From JAIXWP01 sp965247015 (GTDB lineage Bacteria > Bacteroidota > Bacteroidia > Flavobacteriales_D > Sanyastnellaceae): a stretch of 64,000 nt of DNA. This document shows positions 49,309 through 56,759 of this stretch, one piece after another. Within the stretch, counting starts at the first letter, position 1; each line of letters opens with the position of its first letter. A model generated the notes under the pieces. That model saw nothing but the letters and a program-made list of their open reading frames with translations, was not told the DNA's origin and searched no databases. The stretch covers positions 434,001 through 498,000 of the forward strand of contig CBDFGG010000006.1 in assembly GCA_965247015.1 (NCBI GenBank), written 5' to 3'. A program made the translations under genes and the position numbers.

Positions 49309-50265
49309 ATGAAACTATTCCTCCCCATCATCCTACTCCTATCAATGGGCACCTTCGCACAAGATGAGGTGGATGTGAAATATGTGGACATTAATTGGCG
49401 GGTGGGGACGATTCGGAATGTGAGTCAGCATGACACCGTTTATATATTGAGTGGTGATACCGTCATGTTTGCGGTGGGGGGAACTTCTAATTTTAAGATC
49501 AAAGTGGTCGAGTTGCAGGATACTGTTTATGAGATTCGTTTCAAGAACACCACCTACAAACGCCCGCCGCAAATGAGTTCAGAGATGGGAGATCTCAGTG
49601 TGCCCAATCAATTTATGTCAAATATCTTCGAAGATTTACAAGAACAGATTGCATCTTTTGAATACAGTTTTTTAGTCGATAAGAATACAGGGCAAGCATT
49701 TAAAATTAAAAATGAAGAGGAGTATATCCAGTTTGCCGAAGGGATCATGCACACGCTGTTCAATACCATCGTATCTAACCTCGGCAAAGATTTGACCTTG
49801 GAAGAAAAGAATGAAATGATCATCAAGAGCAAGCAGAAAATTCGTGATGAAGCACCCTCGATGATGCAGACCTCCTTAAATCAATTTAATTTCATTTTTC
49901 AAGCCTATCAATATCCTTACGCCGACGGTACTACCATTGAATATGAGACACAGGTCGAAGATGTAGAAGTAACAGATGGCGAGCCCGTTTTAACGGATGC
50001 ATTATGTGAGGTGGAGAGTCATGTGCGCAACAATGAATTAAATCTCGAATACAAATTCATCTACGACAAACAGCAAGCCTATCATCAAAGCATCGTATTA
50101 GAAGGCTTACAGAATGAAGTTCCCATCGATGAGTTCGAGTCCACACAAACAACCAACGTCGCCATCGATCTCAGCAGCACCTGGATCAAAAAAAGCACCG
50201 CCAACATCTACACCCGCCAAGGAGACATACGATCGTATCAGGTCTCCACAGTCACAATACGCTGA
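49309..50265 (+). CDS. Secreted protein of unknown function
   Basis: 318 residues. Signal peptide MKLFLPIILLLSMGTFAQ, then a soluble domain with mixed strands and helices (DTVYILSGDTVMFAVGGTSNFKI, NIFEDLQEQIASFEYSFLVDKNTGQAFKI). No known family recognised and no T9SS domain. It converges with the next gene; the two stop codons are only two bases apart. Confidence 0.8.
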   Translation: MKLFLPIILLLSMGTFAQDEVDVKYVDINWRVGTIRNVSQHDTVYILSGDTVMFAVGGTSNFKIKVVELQDTVYEIRFKNTTYKRPPQMSSEMGDLSVPNQFMSNIFEDLQEQIASFEYSFLVDKNTGQAFKIKNEEEYIQFAEGIMHTLFNTIVSNLGKDLTLEEKNEMIIKSKQKIRDEAPSMMQTSLNQFNFIFQAYQYPYADGTTIEYETQVEDVEVTDGEPVLTDALCEVESHVRNNELNLEYKFIYDKQQAYHQSIVLEGLQNEVPIDEFESTQTTNVAIDLSSTWIKKSTANIYTRQGDIRSYQVSTVTIR

Positions 50266-50290
50266 ACTTAGTGACTAGTGACTAAACGAG
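50263..50290. repeat. TAGTGACTAGTGAC unit shared by two convergent stop codons
   Basis: The segment TGAACTTAGTGACTAGTGAC supplies the TGA of the plus gene and, read from the other strand, the last four codons (VTSH) and TAA of the minus gene. Confidence 0.8.
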
Positions 50291-51245
50291 TTGCCTCCCC
50301 TCCCCTCATAAAAACCCTCACAATAAACAATCCTTCACCGACATCACTGAGATTGCATTGATGTGTGGTGGTGTTGGGGAATGATTGGTAGATGAGCCTT
50401 CCGGAGAGATCTGTTATTCGAATTTCTTCTATTGTTTCATGACTTTTAATTGTCAAATGATCTTGAAAGGGACTAGGAAAAATTTGGATATCCGTGCTAG
50501 TGATTTCATTTATACCAACATAATTCTCGCATCCTGATTGAGACCAAACATTTTCGCAAAATGTAGAAGTCGTGATCACTGCGTAAACACCATTGGTGGG
50601 CGGAGTGAAAGCAAATCGAGTGGCGCCGGGAATGGGTTCGCCGCCATTGTCGCAATCGATCCATTGGTAGGTGACACCAGTTGCGTTTGCGACGAACGTG
50701 CCGTTGACATTTGTAATTTCAGCGTCCGTATCAATGTGAAAGAAAGATAGATCCGTCATCACCGTGCTATCGCATCCATAAATATTTTGAAACACATCAT
50801 AGTACTGCCCTTCAGCAGTGTAGTATCCACCATTGTATTCGTAGACATCACCTGGGCACATTTGATGTTCGTTGATCACGAATGAAGTGGGATGTACAAT
50901 CACATTCACCGAAGCATAGGCAGTATCGCATATCGTCCCTCCTGCTCTCACCACCATTAAATCATACACGCCCGAAAACGAAGGAGAGATAATATCAATG
51001 CTCAGCACCGTTCCCGACTCCTCCAATCCATTCGGACCCGACCAGTGGTAAGATATAGCACCCGCCACAACAGAGCTCGTCAATTGCAATTCTTCCCCCT
51101 CACACAAACTAAGATCCCCCGCTATCACAGGCACCGCCATCGGATCCTCACACAACTCCTCAACTCCCTCCCTCACCAACTCTCCACCTCCAAAACCCGA
51201 AAAACTCAGGCAGAACAAAAAAGAAAGAAGTAAAAATTTTTTCAT
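50268..51245 (-). CDS. Secreted protein with Ig-like modules and T9SS domain
   Basis: 325 residues from ATG 51245. Signal peptide MKKFLLLSFLFCLSFSGFGG, an Ig-like domain (ITPVIAGDLSLCEGEELQLTSS region), a CPGDVYEYNGGYYTAEG/ GCDSTVMTDLSFF module, and WIDCDNGGEPIPGATRFAFTP, similar to a stretch of the T9SS protein at 40723-42819. The C-terminal T9SS domain (IQIFPSPFQDHLTIKS, LSDVGEGLFIVRVFMRGG) ends in VTSH, which is encoded by a repeat. Residues ELVREGVEEL near the N-terminus are encoded by sequence resembling the GAGTTGAGG repeat. Confidence 0.83.
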   Translation of the reverse strand: MKKFLLLSFLFCLSFSGFGGGELVREGVEELCEDPMAVPVIAGDLSLCEGEELQLTSSVVAGAISYHWSGPNGLEESGTVLSIDIISPSFSGVYDLMVVRAGGTICDTAYASVNVIVHPTSFVINEHQMCPGDVYEYNGGYYTAEGQYYDVFQNIYGCDSTVMTDLSFFHIDTDAEITNVNGTFVANATGVTYQWIDCDNGGEPIPGATRFAFTPPTNGVYAVITTSTFCENVWSQSGCENYVGINEITSTDIQIFPSPFQDHLTIKSHETIEEIRITDLSGRLIYQSFPNTTTHQCNLSDVGEGLFIVRVFMRGGEATRLVTSH

Positions 51246-51296
51246 CAAAAAAGGGAGTAATTAAATCCTTCTTCAAAGTTAAATAACAAAGCTACA

Positions 51297-51340
51297 ATTA
51301 GTCACTAGTCGCTAGTGTCTATTAACTAATAAATACATTC
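51297..51340. repeat. Last ACTAGTCACTAG tract, at the defence-island border
   Basis: TTAGTCACTAGTCGCTAGTGTCTATTAACTAA. On the minus strand the HNH gene stop TAA is directly followed by this unit. No member of these repeat families was noticed to the right of it. Confidence 0.8.
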
Positions 51341-52284
51341 TCCCTATGCCACCGCAGATTATCGGTGGCGGGATAATATTTACTGATGTTAGGCAAATTG
51401 ATTTTTTGATTTTTGAAACAAGCGAGAGAATAAATTGATGAGCTCTCTGTGAAGCAATTAGAAACTAGAACTCGATAATTATCATCAATTGAGATTAAGC
51501 ATCTATCGAAAGCTCTATGTAAGTTCGGACACAAACTGATACCGTTGGAAATGGTATCGTCATGACTGATGCTGAAGGGACGAATATGACACGCATCGAG
51601 CATAGAAATATTAGTCATCGCATCCACACGTATTCCAGAAATGCAACAGGTATTATCATAAATCTTCGGAACTTCCCTTTTAAATACTCCTCCCCTCAAA
51701 AATATTTCCTCCTCATTTTTTGTGGCGATCATTGTATTGATTTCAGCAATATAATCAGCGCTGCTTTCTTCAAGTATCTTCGCCTCGGCTTGGTGCAGTA
51801 GCTTTCTTTGAATTTCCCATGCACCGACAATTCTCCCTTTTGTGTCTGGAAAAAATTTATCTAAAAGTACCGATTGCAACAATATGTTCTCGTGTTCACT
51901 TTTCATTAATCGCGCAAGATCATCTTCCAGCAAAGCATATTCAACTGATTCATTTAATCGATTAAAACTTTTAATTGCCGCTCCTATAGCATCTAAATCA
52001 AGACGATCATTACGAGGTATAAGCTTCCAAAAGCCACTCGATTTGAGATGATAAAAGGGATAAGAAATAGCGCAATCATGCTTAGAAATAACTAGTAAAG
52101 TCCAGTTAGATTTAAAAAGCGCCACCAATTCAGGAGTCAAATAAATTCGGCGGTCACGAATTGCGCCAGTTCTATAACTCCGCAAAATGGAAAGCAACAA
52201 AATAGGTTTATGTGGCGCTATCCCATGCGTCCGATCAACCCGAAGGGTTTCAAATGCTTTGAGGTACTTAGGAACTAGTTTCAT
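51322..52284 (-). CDS. HNH endonuclease, McrA/restriction type
   Basis: 320 residues from ATG 52284. The N-terminal half has THGIAPHKPILLLSILRSYRTG, typical of restriction-like HNH proteins. The C-terminal HNH domain reads DNTCCISGIRVDAMTNISMLDACHIRPFS, then NGISLCPNLHRAFD, giving H, N, H at about 233, 248 and 256. The combination resembles ScoMcrA-type or PfoI-like enzymes that cleave modified or specific DNA. It has no adjacent methylase of its own, so a modification-dependent (type IV) role is plausible. Confidence 0.85.
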   Translation of the reverse strand: MKLVPKYLKAFETLRVDRTHGIAPHKPILLLSILRSYRTGAIRDRRIYLTPELVALFKSNWTLLVISKHDCAISYPFYHLKSSGFWKLIPRNDRLDLDAIGAAIKSFNRLNESVEYALLEDDLARLMKSEHENILLQSVLLDKFFPDTKGRIVGAWEIQRKLLHQAEAKILEESSADYIAEINTMIATKNEEEIFLRGGVFKREVPKIYDNTCCISGIRVDAMTNISMLDACHIRPFSISHDDTISNGISLCPNLHRAFDRCLISIDDNYRVLVSNCFTESSSIYSLACFKNQKINLPNISKYYPATDNLRWHRENVFIS

Positions 52285-52297
52285 CAATTCTTAGTTC

Positions 52298-52305
52298 CAA
52301 ATTTA
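52298..52305 (-). promoter_or_regulatory. TAAATTTG box before the HNH gene
   Basis: On the minus strand, a perfect TAnnTTTG 13 bases before ATG 52284. No TTG was found at 19-21 bp. Confidence 0.4.
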
Positions 52306-52370
52306 TGACACCTTTCTTGATATAAATATTGTACGGTCATATTTTCAATAGACTATATATCATAATAATC

Positions 52371-52664
52371 ATGGAAATTAAAAAGAATCATCAAGATGAA
52401 CTACACCTAGGGCACTGGTATGATTATGTACAAGCCCTTTCTGTTTACGATAAAGGTAGAATCAGAATCGAAACTAAAGGCAACACTCATATTCCAGACG
52501 GTATTTTGATATCGTGCCCAATGAAAGAACGTAGTCTGTACCCAATAGGTAGTTCCTTTAGTTGTTATAATGTTTTAGTAACGAAAAAAAACAACATGAG
52601 ATCAAATTTCTTCATTCAACTAATCTGTTTTTCAAAGAAAAACGTAGCAAATACTAATACATAA
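52371..52664 (+). CDS. Hypothetical small protein
   Basis: 97 residues from ATG 52371 (an upstream in-frame start at 52329 would add a hydrophobic leader). Contains HLGHWYDYVQALSVYDKGRIRIETKGNTHIPDGILISCP, a beta-rich pattern; not recognised. Divergent from the HNH nuclease by less than 100 bases, so it may be part of the defence cargo. It has no partner on its strand. Confidence 0.45.
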   Translation: MEIKKNHQDELHLGHWYDYVQALSVYDKGRIRIETKGNTHIPDGILISCPMKERSLYPIGSSFSCYNVLVTKKNNMRSNFFIQLICFSKKNVANTNT

Positions 52665-52684
52665 AACTACTTTACCTCGTCCTC

Positions 52685-52762
52685 AAAACTATACATTCAC
52701 TTTAAGTTTCGTAACACATCTAAGTATGCTTATCCCGACAGAATTAATTGATGTATAGTTTT
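52685..52762. repeat. 12-bp inverted repeat in a gene-free gap
   Basis: AAAACTATACAT (52685-52696) and its exact inverse ATGTATAGTTTT (52751-52762) flank a 54-bp spacer. It could be a stem of a small RNA, an operator pair or the ends of a tiny non-autonomous element. The gap 52665-52870 otherwise shows nothing. Confidence 0.5.
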
Positions 52763-52870
52763 ATTCCTTAAGCCTTCAACCTCAGAAGTCATTTTCTTCT
52801 CAATGCCCATACTTCCTATAACAAACAGGACTCAAGTGAGTAACAATATCGCGTTTTTGAACACAATAAA

Positions 52871-53884
52871 CTACAATCCTCTTTTTCCGTTTAACTGCTC
52901 CCAAATATCAGAATGTAATTTTACCATTGGACGTTTATGTGTATCTTCAGGTTTTAAATAGTTTCCTGCTATAACTCGATCGACTAATTCTGGATTCAAC
53001 CTTAATTTTGGATACTTACTAATCAAGACTGCTCTATACTTCTTAGGGTAGGCTAATGCTCTAATAATGATTTCAGAGCAGATATCCTTTTGCGTATTGT
53101 ACAACCCCTCTACTCCAAAAAGATTTTGATGATTTTCTTTTACGGCCTTACTGCTCGAGTCTAGGCGAATGTTAAGCTCATTATGGTCGAAATCAACCAG
53201 AAACCGAGCAAGACTTGTTCTTTCAATTTCAAAATAGAATACATCAAGATCGCTTTTATCAGAGGTGTAGAGTTCAAACAGTGCAGGCTTATCCGATTTT
53301 AACTTATTACAAGACCCACAAACGGGATATAAATTAAAAAAACCTACAGATAAAAAAGGATACTCTGACTTCGGGTAAAAGTGATCCAATTCGAAACGTG
53401 TTACAATATCCGTTTTCCTTTTTTTAAAGTCAATAAAAACTCTTTCATGGCTAAGTGCTATTGCGGCATTACAATAAACACACGCTCTAATTCCTATCTT
53501 GGTTGATATTTGGGGATAGACAATTTGTCTTACATAGTCATATCTCGTGGCTTTAAAAATCTCATCCCAAATATATTTAGGTTTACGAGAACCGATAGTA
53601 ATCTTTGAAATCTCATTGGGAAGAAGTATACTATTAAAATCATTTATAAATAACTTAATTTGATCCGGATCGGCGTTTAGAAGATGATTATAATTAATTA
53701 TTAATAAATCCAAATATTTCATCACTTTAGACTTACTGGTAATTTTTTTCCTACTCAAATTATCCCTTAAATCTTTCAACAAAGAAAGAGGAGTTATTGC
53801 TCCTCTCTTATCCATTGACATTATTATGGCTTTATAATCCTCAGCCACATCTTTAACTGATTGGTCCACGAAAATTTTTCTCAT
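52871..53884 (-). CDS. HNH endonuclease of a Septu-like pair (PtuB-like)
   Basis: 337 residues. A helical N-terminal region (1-125) is followed by a zinc-coordinated HNH domain: C135-x2-C138 (CVYCN), LDHFYPKSEYP with H168, FFNLYPVCGSCNKLKSDK with C189 and C192. The C-terminal region is helical. It is encoded seven bases after the ATPase gene, which is the arrangement of PtuA-PtuB (Septu) and related ATPase-HNH anti-phage systems. The nuclease would degrade DNA when released by the ATPase. Confidence 0.85.
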   Translation of the reverse strand: MRKIFVDQSVKDVAEDYKAIIMSMDKRGAITPLSLLKDLRDNLSRKKITSKSKVMKYLDLLIINYNHLLNADPDQIKLFINDFNSILLPNEISKITIGSRKPKYIWDEIFKATRYDYVRQIVYPQISTKIGIRACVYCNAAIALSHERVFIDFKKRKTDIVTRFELDHFYPKSEYPFLSVGFFNLYPVCGSCNKLKSDKPALFELYTSDKSDLDVFYFEIERTSLARFLVDFDHNELNIRLDSSSKAVKENHQNLFGVEGLYNTQKDICSEIIIRALAYPKKYRAVLISKYPKLRLNPELVDRVIAGNYLKPEDTHKRPMVKLHSDIWEQLNGKRGL

Positions 53885-53890
53885 GACTTG

Positions 53891-55834
53891 CTACTTTATT
53901 GATTTTCTGTTTTGAAGTCTGATTAATTCTTCTATGCGCCTTTGAATCCAATCTGGATCGTCCGACCTAAATTTATCGTCAAATAATCCCTCAAGAGTTA
54001 ATCGAAGAATATCTTCACTAATTAAGTTTATGACTTGTCTTGCTTTTATTCTGTCCCATTCTTTATTGTTACCTTCACCCTCATCGGATAAATAACTGAT
54101 CAAACTATCAATTTTTGACTTTGCAAAAGCCCCTATATATGTGTTATCTAGGAAGAAATTATCATTGAATAAATCAAAAATATTTCCTGCAAATCCAGAA
54201 GTACCTTTTGGGTTTAATTTATCACTATTGGTTGAAAGCCAAACAATATTAGAACTCGGTATATCCGATAAAAAGATAGGACTATGTGTCGCCAAGATCA
54301 CCTGAGCTTTAATCAATTGATCATTCGGCATGTGATATGCTAATAATTCATTTAGAAATTTCAGCAGGTCAGAAATAAAAGATTGTTGCCATCTCGGGTG
54401 TAACCCCATATCAGTCTCGTCTAAAGCTAATACAAGCGTTTTTTTATCCAAGGATATTCTAACATTATCCCAAACTTGAGAACTAAGTAATCTCGAATAT
54501 AGCTTTAAGTTTAATGATTCACCAGCACTCATTATGTAGGGCGACAGATGACTATCCAAATACTCAAAAACAAACGGGCGTGTATAACGAGAAATTGAAT
54601 TTAAAAACCTAACTAAATCATTAAAATCCGAGATTTCCTCCTGCTTCTGGCAATCTGTCAAAAATAAATATCGATACTTCCATCCATCCACATAATTTTC
54701 TATTTCTGGACTAGAGTCTTTCCCACTAAATACTTTCATCAAAATAGGCAAGTTACTCCGCAACGTGGTCAAAAATGTCGTGAATAAAATTGATTTCTTG
54801 ATTTCCATGCTAGCATAAAGATCAAGCCAATTATATTTTCTATCGTTAATAAAATCAACTTCTCTAAGCCATTCCAAAACACTGTTCAGAACTAATTCTC
54901 TCGATTTATAATGTTCTTCTATATCCGACTGATATAAGTGAGCACTTTGAAACCACGCACTAACCTCAGATGAAAATACTTCAATAATTAAAGTTAAAAA
55001 GAATAGTGTATCAGGACGATTAACTTCATCCCAATTCTTATTTTTTACTATTTTCTCTATCTCATAAATGTAGTCTTTAATGCCACGTTGATCCGTTTCC
55101 GTAGCTAAATTGTAATTAGTAAAATATTCTTTTATTATATCCAAAGATTCGCTAGGTACACGTATTTTTGTTGCGATATAATGAGGCATGCGAAATTTTT
55201 TATAGATAGGATTTGCCATTAACTCCACTTCCCTTTTAATGTTCATAGTTCTCATCAAATTTGCCACCTCTATAAAACTGGTATTATCCAATTCTCTTCT
55301 ATCCTTGTTAGTTTGAGACTCGAAGTCCCCTCTCAGCATTGCTATATCACTCAAATTAATCCAATTACCAATCTGATCTAACAATATGCTCTCGCCTTTA
55401 TCTAAAGCTGAGTAGGGAGTATATGAGATTGTATGAACCTGACTTAAAGGCTCCTCTACTATTTCATGTTGAAAATCGAGTTTAATCTCATCCAAGCCAT
55501 TCTTTAATACTTTAAATTCAGGTTTCAAATCATCTTGACATTGATTATCAACATTTCTGAAGACTGCAAGAAATTGAACAACGCCATCATAGTTTCCTGC
55601 CACCAAGTGGGTCGTTAAAAAGCGAAAGAATGTAGTCTTTCCTGAGCCGTTTTCTCCGATGAGAACGGTAACATTATTAATCCGCTCTCCAAAAAAATCT
55701 TCCGGAATACATGGCGATACTTCAGTGTTATGTAAAGTCTCATTCTCGAGTTTAAATTTGAAATTACCTGACAAATTAAACTCCCGCTTCACCAAATTCC
55801 GATAATTCTCTATATATACATAAAGTAATTCCAT
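53891..55834 (-). CDS. AAA/SMC-like ATPase of a Septu-like pair (PtuA-like)
   Basis: 647 residues. RecF/OLD-type ABC ATPase: ENYRNLVKREFNL at the start, Walker A GENGSGKTT (60-68), a long helical insertion (about 150-420), ABC-signature-like YIMSAGESLNLKLYSRLL, Walker B LVLALDETDMGLHP (about 463-476) and ILATHSP switch (about 515). In Septu-like systems this partner senses infection and controls the HNH nuclease encoded downstream. At 647 residues it seems larger than typical PtuA, so a relative of Septu is possible. No TOPRIM domain is seen, which argues against OLD. Confidence 0.85.
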   Translation of the reverse strand: MELLYVYIENYRNLVKREFNLSGNFKFKLENETLHNTEVSPCIPEDFFGERINNVTVLIGENGSGKTTFFRFLTTHLVAGNYDGVVQFLAVFRNVDNQCQDDLKPEFKVLKNGLDEIKLDFQHEIVEEPLSQVHTISYTPYSALDKGESILLDQIGNWINLSDIAMLRGDFESQTNKDRRELDNTSFIEVANLMRTMNIKREVELMANPIYKKFRMPHYIATKIRVPSESLDIIKEYFTNYNLATETDQRGIKDYIYEIEKIVKNKNWDEVNRPDTLFFLTLIIEVFSSEVSAWFQSAHLYQSDIEEHYKSRELVLNSVLEWLREVDFINDRKYNWLDLYASMEIKKSILFTTFLTTLRSNLPILMKVFSGKDSSPEIENYVDGWKYRYLFLTDCQKQEEISDFNDLVRFLNSISRYTRPFVFEYLDSHLSPYIMSAGESLNLKLYSRLLSSQVWDNVRISLDKKTLVLALDETDMGLHPRWQQSFISDLLKFLNELLAYHMPNDQLIKAQVILATHSPIFLSDIPSSNIVWLSTNSDKLNPKGTSGFAGNIFDLFNDNFFLDNTYIGAFAKSKIDSLISYLSDEGEGNNKEWDRIKARQVINLISEDILRLTLEGLFDDKFRSDDPDWIQRRIEELIRLQNRKSIK

Positions 55835-55993
55835 AAATATATTTCCTAAAAATTGTGATTCATTATTAAAAACGACTATATCCTTTTTGAAACATGCAGC
55901 TCATGCATTAGGCACTTATTTATTCGTTTGACAGTAGTTTTATAGATACTTTTTCAATTTTAGACTAAGTTCCGCTATTTTAGCCCTTCAAAT

Positions 55994-56089
55994 ATGCAAA
56001 AACTTAAGATAGAATCACTTCTTAGATTAAAGTTTTTAAAAGAAGTCAAAATTAGATTTTATCGAAACGCAGATACACAATGTAATTAA
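55994..56089 (+). CDS. Possible 31-residue leader ORF
   Basis: ATG to TAA, basic (MQKLKIESLLRLKFLKEVK onward), 22 bases before the methyltransferase operon. It has no family and no clear ribosome signal. It may be chance in an A/T-rich gap (55835-56111) that holds nothing else obvious. Confidence 0.15.
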   Translation: MQKLKIESLLRLKFLKEVKIRFYRNADTQCN

Positions 56090-56111
56090 TAGGTATACAT
56101 TTTGAACATTT

Positions 56112-56759
56112 ATGTCCCAAGTGAAATCAAAAAAACGTGTAACTGACCATGGCGAGGTATTTACCAATCAACGCGAAGTCAATGATATGCTTGACCTAGT
56201 CAAATCAGAAACGGAAAGAATAGACTCTCGCTTCTTAGAACCTGCCTGCGGAAATGGGAATTTTTTAGCTGAAGTACTGAAAAGAAAATTAACTATCGTG
56301 GATGGCCGATACAGCAAAAGCCAAGTTGAATGGGAACGTTATTCCGTTATCGCTATTTCCAGTATTTATGGCGTAGATATATTAGAAGACAATGCCAAAG
56401 AATGCCGAGAACGTTTGCTGGGAATTTATTCGGATTGGTATTCTAACATATTCAAGGAAGTGAAAAATGATTGTATTCGCTCTGTTCAATTTATTTTGAG
56501 CAGAAATATACTTTGGGGTGACGCTTTGGACTTTACTAATCCTATTACCAAAGAACCGATTGTATTTTCTGAATGGAGTGCCGTAAACGGCTCGATGCTA
56601 AAACGCAGAGATTATATGTTCAAATTTTTAGTGGAGAAAACTCACCAGTTTTCAATGTTCAATGACGAAGGCAACGAAGCAGCTATTGACGAACCTGTGA
56701 AAGATTTTCCGCTTATTCATTTCTTAAAACTCGGCGAAGATGATACAAACGAACTATAA
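56112..56759 (+). CDS. DNA adenine methyltransferase subunit 1 (SAM-binding half)
   Basis: 215 residues. Begins KKRVTDHGEVFTNQREVNDMLDLV, then canonical motif I FLEPACGNGNFL (41-52) and YGVDILEDNAKECRERL (motif II-like, ribose-binding acid). ILWGDALDF follows. Where the catalytic (D/N)PPY motif should come there is only KEPIVFSEWSAV, so this protein binds SAM but cannot methylate alone. It overlaps the next gene by 20 bases in another frame. It is homologous in layout to the start of that protein, which lacks a good motif I but has NPPY. Confidence 0.8.
   Translation: MSQVKSKKRVTDHGEVFTNQREVNDMLDLVKSETERIDSRFLEPACGNGNFLAEVLKRKLTIVDGRYSKSQVEWERYSVIAISSIYGVDILEDNAKECRERLLGIYSDWYSNIFKEVKNDCIRSVQFILSRNILWGDALDFTNPITKEPIVFSEWSAVNGSMLKRRDYMFKFLVEKTHQFSMFNDEGNEAAIDEPVKDFPLIHFLKLGEDDTNEL

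Noticed and set aside
53891..55834. OLD-family (TOPRIM) nuclease
   Set aside because: Walker A, signature, Walker B and the ATHSP switch are present, but no TOPRIM acidic motifs are visible in the C-terminal part, and an HNH partner is encoded next to it.
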